Shown: positions 58,174-64,000 of the stretch, piece by piece | Position numbering within the stretch: the first letter of the stretch is position 1 | Layout: every line of letters starts with the position of its first letter | NCBI GenBank assembly: GCA_020637195.1 | Contig: JACJWK010000008.1 | Span: 65,268 to 129,267, forward strand | Direction of reading: 5' to 3' | Origin: Microthrixaceae bacterium | GTDB taxonomy: Bacteria; Actinomycetota; Acidimicrobiia; Acidimicrobiales; DATDAH01 | DNA: 64,000 nucleotides | Made by a program: the position numbers and the translations under genes | Notes under the pieces: model-generated | Database searches by the model: none | What the model was told of the DNA's origin: nothing | What the model saw: only the letters and a program-made list of their open reading frames with translations

Positions 58174-59105
58174 GGCGCCACCAGGGCACGGAGCCACGCG
58201 ACCAGGTCGTCGCGCAGCTCGGGCGGTCCCAGGATCTCGGCGTGGTCGAGGTGCCCGAGGACGACGGCTCGGAACCCGGCACGGTTCGTAACGCCGACCG
58301 AGAACCGCACCGAGCCGTCGGCGCGCTCCTCGGTCACCGCCGCCTCGCCCAGCTCGTGGCGGGCCAGGGCGGCGTGGTCGGCGTCGACGAGCAGGTCGGC
58401 CACCACGGGCTCGCCCTCGCCGAGTTGCCAGGACGCCCGTTCGACACCGGGAACCGCTCCCTGCGGGCGCTCGAACGCCCGCGGGCGCCCCGCGGCGAGC
58501 TCGCCCTCGATCCGGTCGAAGCGGAAGTTGCGCTCCTCGCCACGCAGGTGGTCGAACCCGGTGAGGTACCAGCGGCCGAGCTGGAAGTCGAGGCGGTACG
58601 GGTCGACGGTGCGCGCCTCGCCGCGGTAGCGGAAGGTGAGGGGCCGGCGCTCGGCCACGGCCTGGAAGGCGACGGCGACCGCAGCATCGGCCGGCAGGCG
58701 GCCGAGGGGCTCGACCTCGCCGCCGCCCCCGTCGCCGCCGAGCGCGCCGCCGAGCTTCCACAGGCCGCCGAGGCCGTGGTCGCCGTCGAGCCCGACCGTG
58801 GACGCGGCCAGGTGCAGCGCGGCCAGCTCGTCGGGCTCGAGGCCCGGGTCGCGCAGGTAGTACTCGTCGCGGGGGATGCGGTAGCCCGTCTGGGGCGGAT
58901 CGGTGCCCGGCACCGTCTCGACCCGCAGGGGCACCCCCATCTCGCGGAGGTCGTCCTTGTCGCGCTCGAACGCCCGCCGGAAGGTGGGCCCGGCCTCGTC
59001 CGGGTAACCGGGGACGCGCGCTCGGATCTCCTCGGCGCTGAGCGCCCTCGGCGTCTCGAGCAGGGCGGCGATCAGGTTCAACAGGCGCTCGAGCTTCTGG
59101 CTCAT
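58170..59105 (-). CDS. pafB: PafB, WYL-domain transcriptional regulator
   Basis: A 311-residue paralogue of PafC: N-terminal HTH (KLERLLNLIAALLETPRALS), RAFERDKDDLREMGVPL, and a WYL domain (PLTFRYRGEARTVDPYRL, WYLTGFDHLRGEERNFRFDRI). The ATG overlaps the DUF3866 stop and the stop overlaps the pafC start, so it is tightly coupled to both. Confidence 0.92.
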   Translation of the reverse strand: MSQKLERLLNLIAALLETPRALSAEEIRARVPGYPDEAGPTFRRAFERDKDDLREMGVPLRVETVPGTDPPQTGYRIPRDEYYLRDPGLEPDELAALHLAASTVGLDGDHGLGGLWKLGGALGGDGGGGEVEPLGRLPADAAVAVAFQAVAERRPLTFRYRGEARTVDPYRLDFQLGRWYLTGFDHLRGEERNFRFDRIEGELAAGRPRAFERPQGAVPGVERASWQLGEGEPVVADLLVDADHAALARHELGEAAVTEERADGSVRFSVGVTNRAGFRAVVLGHLDHAEILGPPELRDDLVAWLRALVAP

Positions 59106-60142
59106 CGCAGCAGCGTGGCCGCGAGCGTGCCGGCGGCCCCGGCGGCCTGGAAGAAGGCCCGGTCCTCGTCGGGCCCGCGACCCATCGTGGTGACCCGCAG
59201 GCCGTGCTCGGCCAGCAGCGCGGGGGTATCGGGCTCGTCGACCGGGAGCGCCGTGACGTTGCCACGGGCGCCGAGGAGCGGGTGGGCGGCCACCAGCACC
59301 GGCGTGTGCACGAGGTCGAGCACCGTCCGGCTGTGGTGGCTCACCCCCCGGTGACGCTCCCGGGGGTCGCCCTCGGACACCCGCAGGCAGAGGACGGGTC
59401 GGCCCCCCAGCGCGGCGGCGGTGTCGAGGATGGTGGCGACCTCGACGGCCGTGGTCCCGAGCGTCGTGTCGGTGCCGACGACGCCGGGGCCCATCGCGAC
59501 GACCACCGCGTCGGCGTGCAGTTGGTGTCGCGCCAGCGTGAGCGCCGACGCCACCGTGACCGCCTCGAGATCGCCGCCGAACGCGTGGCCGGCGGTGACG
59601 GTGGCGTCGACCAGGCCGTCGGCGCGCAGCGTCGCCACGAGGTCGGAGAAGGCGAGCGGCAGCGACGCACCGTCGGTCATCACGTACACCAGCCGGGCCG
59701 ACGGGTCGACCGCCTTCAGGGCCACCGCCACGCACGGCACCTGGCTGTGCACGCCGCAGACCACGACGGGCAGGTCGTCGAGGCCCGTGGGGAGGTCGTC
59801 GAGGTGCTCCTCGGCCGAGCCGGTGTCGGCCTGGAGGCTCGTGTAACGCAGCTTCATGATGTGACCCGGCCCCTTGCGCCGCCACGACCGCCGGCTCAGG
59901 TTCCAGTGCACGACGTGCCACCCACCGGTGCCCAGGCCCCATTCCACCGCCGTCGTGTTGCACACGACCTCGTCGCCCACCGCCACGTCGCCGATCAGCT
60001 CGGTGAGGACGTACGCGCGGGCGGGCCCGTCGTCACCCGGTGACCCGTCCTCGGGGTCGGGATCCAGCACGACCGTGACCCGCTGGAGGCCCGGTCGCTC
60101 GGCCAGGATCTCGGCCACCCGGCCGCTGCGGAACGACGGCAC
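59102..60142 (-). CDS. DUF3866 family protein
   Basis: A 346-residue protein. The N-terminal part is a small beta domain (RGVxGLQRVTVVL-like, ARAYVLTELIGDVAVGDEV, VVCNTTAVEWGLGTGGWHVV), followed by an alpha/beta domain with VVVAMGPGVVGTDTTLGTTAVEVA and RVSEGDPRERHRGVSHHSRT. These blocks match DUF3866, a family of unknown function. It sits between pafA and pafB with 6-nt and 4-nt-overlap spacing, so it is in the same operon. An enzymatic nucleotide- or metal-related role is possible but not shown. Confidence 0.85.
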   Translation of the reverse strand: MPSFRSGRVAEILAERPGLQRVTVVLDPDPEDGSPGDDGPARAYVLTELIGDVAVGDEVVCNTTAVEWGLGTGGWHVVHWNLSRRSWRRKGPGHIMKLRYTSLQADTGSAEEHLDDLPTGLDDLPVVVCGVHSQVPCVAVALKAVDPSARLVYVMTDGASLPLAFSDLVATLRADGLVDATVTAGHAFGGDLEAVTVASALTLARHQLHADAVVVAMGPGVVGTDTTLGTTAVEVATILDTAAALGGRPVLCLRVSEGDPRERHRGVSHHSRTVLDLVHTPVLVAAHPLLGARGNVTALPVDEPDTPALLAEHGLRVTTMGRGPDEDRAFFQAAGAAGTLAATLLR

Positions 60143-60148
60143 CGGCGG

Positions 60149-61507
60149 TCAGAGCGAGGCGATCAGCTTCTCGACGCGCTCGTCGCGCGACTTGAAGGGG
60201 TCCTTGCACAGCACCGTGCGCTGCGCCTGGTCGTTCAGCTTCAGGTGGACCCAGTCCACGGTGTAGTCCCGCTTGCGCTCCTTGGCCCGCCGGATGAACT
60301 CGCCCCGCAGGCGCGCCCGCGTGGTCTGCGGCGGTTGGTCGACGGCGACGTCGATCTCGTCGTCGGTGCACATCCGGTCGACGAGCCCGCGTCGCTGCAT
60401 GCGGTAGAAGAGCCCACGGTCCCGGTTGACGTCGTGGTACTGGAGGTCCATCAGCGCGACCTTGGGGTCGGTCAGGCTCAGGCCGTGGCGCTCGCGGTAG
60501 GCCTCGATGAGGTTGTGCTTGATCACCCAGTCGCACTCGCGGTCGAGTGACAGCGGGTCCTTCTCGATGCCGGTCAGGCAGTGCTCCCACATGTCGAGCG
60601 CCTGCTGCTCGAGGGGGTTCAGGCCCTTGGTGTCGGCGTAGCGCAGGGCCCGGGTGAGGTACTCCGACTGGATCTCGAACGCGCTCGCCTCCCGGCCGTT
60701 GGCCAGGCGAACCCGGCGGGTGCACGTCATGTCGTGGCTGATCTCGCGGATCGCCCGGATGGGGTTCTCGAGGGTCATGTCCCGGAACGTGACCATGCGG
60801 TCCTCGAGCATCCGCAGCAGGATGCTGGTGGTGCCGATCTTCACGAAGTTGGCGTACTCGCTCATGTTCGAGTCGCCCACGATGACGTGGAGGCGGCGGT
60901 AGCGCTCGGCGTCGGCGTGGGGCTCGTCGCGGGTGTTGATGATCGGCCGGGAGCGCGTGGTGGCGCTCGAGACGCCCTCCCAGATGTGCTCGGCGCGCTG
61001 GCTGATGCAGAACATCGCCCCCCGCGCGGTCTGGAGCACCTTGCCCGCGCCGGCGAAGATCTGGCGGCTGACGAAGAACGGGATGAGCACCTCGACGTAG
61101 TGGCTGAAGTCGTCCTGGCGGCTGGTGAGGTAGTTCTCGTGGCAGCCGTAGGAGTTGCCCGCCGAGTCGGTGTTGTTCTTGAACAGGTAGATGACGCCCC
61201 GGATGCCCTCTTCCCGGAGGCGCTGCTCGGCGCTGGCCAGGAGCTGCTCGAGGATGCGCTCCCCCGCCTTGTCGTGCACGACGAGGTCGTGGATGGAGTC
61301 GCACTCGGGTGTGGCGTACTCGGGGTGCGAGCCGACGTCGAGGTACAGCCGCGCCCCGTTGGCGAGGAACACGTTGGAGGACCGGCCCCACGACACGACC
61401 CGGCGGAACAGGTAGCGGGCCACCTCGTCCGGGCTCAGCCGGCGCTGGCCGCGGAGGGTGCAGGTGACCCCGTACTCGTTCTCCAGGCCGAAGATCCGGC
61501 GGTCCAT
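60149..61507 (-). CDS. pafA: Pup-protein ligase PafA
   Basis: A 452-residue ATP-dependent ligase, the same length as the mycobacterial enzyme. Seen: the start RRIFGLENEYGVTCTL (catalytic Glu), YLDVGSHPEYATPECD, GCHENYLTSRQDD (nucleotide/metal-binding block) and KVALMDLQYHDVNRDRGLFY near the C-terminus. It joins Pup to lysines of target proteins for proteasomal degradation. TAGGTT lies 6 nt before the ATG, so it has its own promoter as well as following prcA. Confidence 0.97.
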   Translation of the reverse strand: MDRRIFGLENEYGVTCTLRGQRRLSPDEVARYLFRRVVSWGRSSNVFLANGARLYLDVGSHPEYATPECDSIHDLVVHDKAGERILEQLLASAEQRLREEGIRGVIYLFKNNTDSAGNSYGCHENYLTSRQDDFSHYVEVLIPFFVSRQIFAGAGKVLQTARGAMFCISQRAEHIWEGVSSATTRSRPIINTRDEPHADAERYRRLHVIVGDSNMSEYANFVKIGTTSILLRMLEDRMVTFRDMTLENPIRAIREISHDMTCTRRVRLANGREASAFEIQSEYLTRALRYADTKGLNPLEQQALDMWEHCLTGIEKDPLSLDRECDWVIKHNLIEAYRERHGLSLTDPKVALMDLQYHDVNRDRGLFYRMQRRGLVDRMCTDDEIDVAVDQPPQTTRARLRGEFIRRAKERKRDYTVDWVHLKLNDQAQRTVLCKDPFKSRDERVEKLIASL

Positions 61508-61513
61508 CGCGTC

Positions 61514-61519
61514 AACCTA
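61514..61519 (-). promoter_or_regulatory. -10 box of leaderless pafA promoter
   Basis: TAGGTT on the minus strand, ending 6 nt before the pafA ATG. Confidence 0.5.
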
Positions 61520-61563
61520 CTGTGCGTCCGGCCGTTCCCCGCGACGCCGCGCGCCGCGCCGGA

Positions 61564-62241
61564 TCAGCCCAGGAGCTCGGCCAGCTCGCCGCCCTCGATG
61601 CGACGGAACGCCCGGCGGCCGTTGCTGCGGGCCAGCACGGCCACCTCGAGGTCGTCGGCCACGAGGGTGCGGTCCGGGCCCCCGATGGCGGCGCACGCCG
61701 CCTTCAGGGCGTCGCCCAGCGAGAGCCCCTCGCCCCAGGCCTCCCCGAGGCGCTGGGCGATGGCCTCGGCCTCGCCGCCCAGCACGGTGAAGTCCGACTC
61801 GTCGACGACGGTGCCGTCGTAGAGGATGTGGAAGAGGCGGTCGCCGTCGGGGTCGTGGCCCACCTCGGCGACGAGGATCTCCACCTCCATCGGCTTCATC
61901 TCGTTGGTGAAGATCTGGCCGAGGATCTGGGCGTACTGGTTGGCCAGGCTGCGGGCGTCGACGTCGGCGCGGCTGAACGAGTAGCCCTTCAGGTCGGCGT
62001 GGCGGACGCCGGCGATGCGCAGCGAGTCGAACTCGTTGTACTTGCCGACGCCGGCGAAGCCGATGCGGTCGTAGATCTCGGAGGTCTTGCGCAGCGTGGC
62101 CGACGGGTTCTCGGCGCAGATGAGGATGCCGTCGTCGTACACGACGGCGGCCAGGCTGCGGCCCCGGGCGATGCCCTTGCGGGCGTAGTCCGCCCGGTCC
62201 TTCATCACCTGCTCGGGCGCCACGTAGAACGGCATGCTCAC
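61564..62241 (-). CDS. prcA: Proteasome alpha subunit PrcA
   Basis: A 225-residue alpha subunit. It begins with the actinobacterial pattern MPFYVAPEQVMKDRADYARKGIARGRS, followed by the N-terminal gate helix, EIYDRIGFAGVGKYNEFDSL and ARSLANQYAQILGQIFTNEMKPMEV. The C-terminus GGELAELLG lacks an HbYX-like end of its own, as expected for the core. The ATG overlaps the prcB stop by 4 nt. Confidence 0.95.
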   Translation of the reverse strand: MSMPFYVAPEQVMKDRADYARKGIARGRSLAAVVYDDGILICAENPSATLRKTSEIYDRIGFAGVGKYNEFDSLRIAGVRHADLKGYSFSRADVDARSLANQYAQILGQIFTNEMKPMEVEILVAEVGHDPDGDRLFHILYDGTVVDESDFTVLGGEAEAIAQRLGEAWGEGLSLGDALKAACAAIGGPDRTLVADDLEVAVLARSNGRRAFRRIEGGELAELLG

Positions 62242-63065
62242 GAGGGATCGCCTCCGGGGGGAAGGGGGCCGCGCGTGCTGGTGAGCTGGTCGACGAGGCC
62301 GCGGAAGCGCTCGGCGACCTCGTCCTCGCCCACCGCCACGAAGCCGTCGGCGGTGATGGTGGCCACGTTGGGGTAGATCGCCCGGACGAGGTCGGGGCCG
62401 CCGGTGGCCGAGTCCTCGTCGGCGGCCTCGAACAGGGCCGAGATCACCAGGTCGATGACCTCCTCGCGGGCCAGCCCGGGCCGGTAGCCCATCTTCACCA
62501 CGGCGCCGGCGTGCAGGCTCCCCGACCCGGTGGTGGCGTACTCGCTCTCCTCGTACCGGCCACCGGTGACGTCGTACTCGAACAGGCGGCCCTCCCGGCG
62601 GGCGGTGTCGTAGCCGGCGAACAGCGGCACGACCGCGAAGCCCTGCATCGCCGCGGGGAGGTGTCCCCGCACCATCTGCGAGAGCTGGTTGGCCTTGCCC
62701 TCGAGGCTGATGGTGGTGCCCTCGACCTTCTCGTAGTGCTCGAGCTGGAGCTGGAACAGGCGCACCATCTCGACCGCCGGGCCCGCGGCGCCGGCGATGG
62801 CGACGCCCGAGTAGCGGTCGGCCGGGAACACCTTCTCCATGTGGCGGTGGCTGATGAGGTGGCCCGCCGTGGCGCGGCGGTCGCCCGCCATCACCACGCC
62901 GTCGGCGAAGCGCACGGCCACGACCGTGGTGCCGTGGCTGAACGACAGCGGGCTGGTGGCACCGTCGGGGCCCGTGGCGAAGCGCGGCTCGAGCCCCTGG
63001 GCGCGGAGGAGGCCGACGAAGCTGGGCCCGGGATCGTCGGCGACCGGGAAGTGCGGGAGGGTCAC
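62238..63065 (-). CDS. prcB: Proteasome beta subunit PrcB
   Basis: A 275-residue beta subunit with a propeptide of about 44 residues. Cleavage in LSFSHG-TTVVAVRF exposes the catalytic Thr1. GVVMAGDRRATAGHLISHR carries the catalytic Lys/Asp region, and YATTGSGSLHAGAVVKM the Ser/Asp pocket. Leaderless TAGCCT lies 7 nt upstream of the GTG. It forms the 20S core with PrcA. No pup gene lies between it and the next gene. Confidence 0.96.
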   Translation of the reverse strand: MTLPHFPVADDPGPSFVGLLRAQGLEPRFATGPDGATSPLSFSHGTTVVAVRFADGVVMAGDRRATAGHLISHRHMEKVFPADRYSGVAIAGAAGPAVEMVRLFQLQLEHYEKVEGTTISLEGKANQLSQMVRGHLPAAMQGFAVVPLFAGYDTARREGRLFEYDVTGGRYEESEYATTGSGSLHAGAVVKMGYRPGLAREEVIDLVISALFEAADEDSATGGPDLVRAIYPNVATITADGFVAVGEDEVAERFRGLVDQLTSTRGPLPPGGDPS

Positions 63066-63072
63066 GGCTCGG

Positions 63073-63078
63073 AGGCTA
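63073..63078 (-). promoter_or_regulatory. -10 box fused to a stop codon (prcB promoter)
   Basis: TAGCCT on the minus strand. Its TAG is the stop codon of the PhoX-like gene, and it ends 7 nt before the prcB GTG. Confidence 0.55.
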
Positions 63079-64000
63079 CCGGCTCTCCGGTGGGGCGCCC
63101 GGATCCTCCTCGCCCCCCGCCGACCGGGTGCGGGCCCGCCACACCAGCGCGCCCGTGGCGGCCAGGCCGAGGGCCATGGCCCCGCCGACGAGCGGCAGCG
63201 CCAGGTCGCCGCCGTCGCTGCCGTCGTCGTCCCCCGTGGGCTCGTCGGCGGTGGCGGCTGACGCCAGCGTCGTGGCCGTGCTCGCCGTCGTGGAGGCGGC
63301 GTCGGCGGCCCGGAAGGGGCCGGTGACCTCGTAGCTGATGCCCTTGCTCTCGGGGCCGCCCCGCTGGGAGTTGAAGTACAGGCGGGTGCCGTCGGGGCTG
63401 AAGGCCAGCCCCGTCACCTCCGATGCGATGCCGCCGTCGGGATTGCCCTCCTCGACGATGCGGGCGAAGGGCACCGCGTCGCCGTCGGCGGTGAGCACCA
63501 CCACCTCCATGTTGCCGCCGTCCTCGGCCACGTAGAGGTCGGCGGTGCCCGGCTCCATGATGAGGTTGTCCACCCCGGTGAGCGCGCCCGTGCCGTCGTA
63601 GACCACCTCCATCGTGGCCGCCTCGGTGTCGTAGCGGCGCACGTGGTCGTCGCCCTTGGTGGTGAAGTAGACGCTCCCCTGGTCGTACCAGATGCCCTCG
63701 CCCCCGTCGTAGGCCGTGCTCTCGGGCACCTGCTCGCGCGTGGGCGTGTCGGCGGCCGAGGGATCGGGCACCTCGAGCCAGGTCACGCCGCCGTCGCCGG
63801 CCTCGCGGGCCACCTCGAGCCGCCCGGCCGACAGGTCGGGGTACGCGTCCGGGGTGAAGCGGTAGAGCCGGCCGTCGGGGCGGTCCTCGGTGAGGTAGAG
63901 CTGCTCGGCGTCGGGGTCCACCGCCACCGCCTCGTGGGGGAAGGCGCCGAGCGCGGGCCGGGGCTCGCCCTCGCCCTCGGTGGCGGGGTCGCACTCGACC
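63076..64000 (-). CDS. PhoX/DUF839-family protein, C-terminal part (partial)
   Basis: The gene enters from beyond the window; the frame is open from 63999. The protein reads ALGAFPHEAVAVDPDAEQLY, LTEDRPDGRLYRFTPDAY, DNLIMEPGTADLYVAEDGGN and LAFSPDGTRLYFNSQRGG, typical of the calcium-dependent PhoX alkaline-phosphatase/DUF839 beta-propeller. A Thr/Ala/Asp linker and a C-terminal membrane helix (ALPLVGGAMALGLAATGALVW) with a basic tail follow, so it is anchored outside. Its Tat signal, expected at the N-terminus of PhoX, would be outside the window. Confidence 0.85.
   Translation of the reverse strand, partial: VECDPATEGEGEPRPALGAFPHEAVAVDPDAEQLYLTEDRPDGRLYRFTPDAYPDLSAGRLEVAREAGDGGVTWLEVPDPSAADTPTREQVPESTAYDGGEGIWYDQGSVYFTTKGDDHVRRYDTEAATMEVVYDGTGALTGVDNLIMEPGTADLYVAEDGGNMEVVVLTADGDAVPFARIVEEGNPDGGIASEVTGLAFSPDGTRLYFNSQRGGPESKGISYEVTGPFRAADAASTTASTATTLASAATADEPTGDDDGSDGGDLALPLVGGAMALGLAATGALVWRARTRSAGGEEDPGAPPESR

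Noticed and set aside
63066..63075. Possible place for pup before prcB
   Set aside because: Only 10 bases lie between the PhoX-like stop and the prcB start, and no short frame ending in GGE/GGQ was seen there.

Overview
The window is about 73% GC, uses many GTG starts, and carries marker genes (20S proteasome prcB/prcA, the Pup ligase pafA, pafB/pafC, helY, DUF4193, inositol-3-phosphate synthase, a mycothiol-type DinB protein) that point to a high-GC actinobacterium. Family content fits the Acidimicrobiia (Iamia/Ilumatobacter-like), but that placement is inference. Genes are tightly packed with many 4-nt ATGA/GTGA overlaps. Many genes have a TANNNT box 6-9 nt before the start codon, which suggests widespread leaderless transcription. 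No tRNA, rRNA, CRISPR array, insertion sequence or prophage was seen.

Layout. 1-5.7 kb: phosphoketolase 3' end, sulfotransferase + DUF1214 pair, M28 lipoprotein peptidase, GAP-family membrane protein, small membrane protein. 5.7-9.8 kb: universal stress protein and two coupled ABC-2-type ATPase/permease pairs. 9.8-13 kb: a sphingosine-phosphate-lyase-like PLP enzyme divergent from a GlxA-type regulator and a DJ-1/PfpI protein. 13-19.2 kb: a complete oligopeptide ABC importer with a structured leader, an internal hairpin and a strong terminator. 19.2-25.6 kb: MBL-fold hydrolase, rsgA, a phytanoyl-CoA-dioxygenase-like protein, and a TetR-P450-SDR-HIBDH cluster with a palindromic operator. 25.6-28.7 kb: a duplicated intergenic repeat, ino1, a divergent LysR regulator, and a DinB protein.

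28.7-39 kb is the most unusual part. After a secreted RCC1-propeller protein comes a full ECF-type vitamin transporter (S, fused A-A', T). Divergent from it are three secreted or anchored proteins: a membrane-anchored cyclase-like alpha-barrel protein, a paralogous alpha-barrel protein fused to SLH cell-wall-binding domains, and a membrane-anchored DUF4430 (transcobalamin beta-domain-like) protein. A clear cobalamin riboswitch precedes the last two. Together they look like a split, cell-envelope version of the animal transcobalamin/intrinsic-factor architecture feeding an ECF transporter for B12.

39-47.8 kb: three paralogous small secreted/anchored proteins (one frameshifted), a zinc-finger protein, a basic/disordered protein, HAD phosphatase, enoyl-CoA hydratase, a second RCC1 propeller, NUDIX, GNAT, and DUF4193. 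47.8-64 kb: a long ThyX-like protein, an M20 amidohydrolase, a lipid-kinase-like fragment, helY broken by several frameshifts in about 180 bp, tatC, tatA, signal peptidase I, pafC-pafB-DUF3866-pafA-prcA-prcB, and the 3' end of a PhoX/DUF839 gene. pup and dop are not adjacent to the proteasome genes here.
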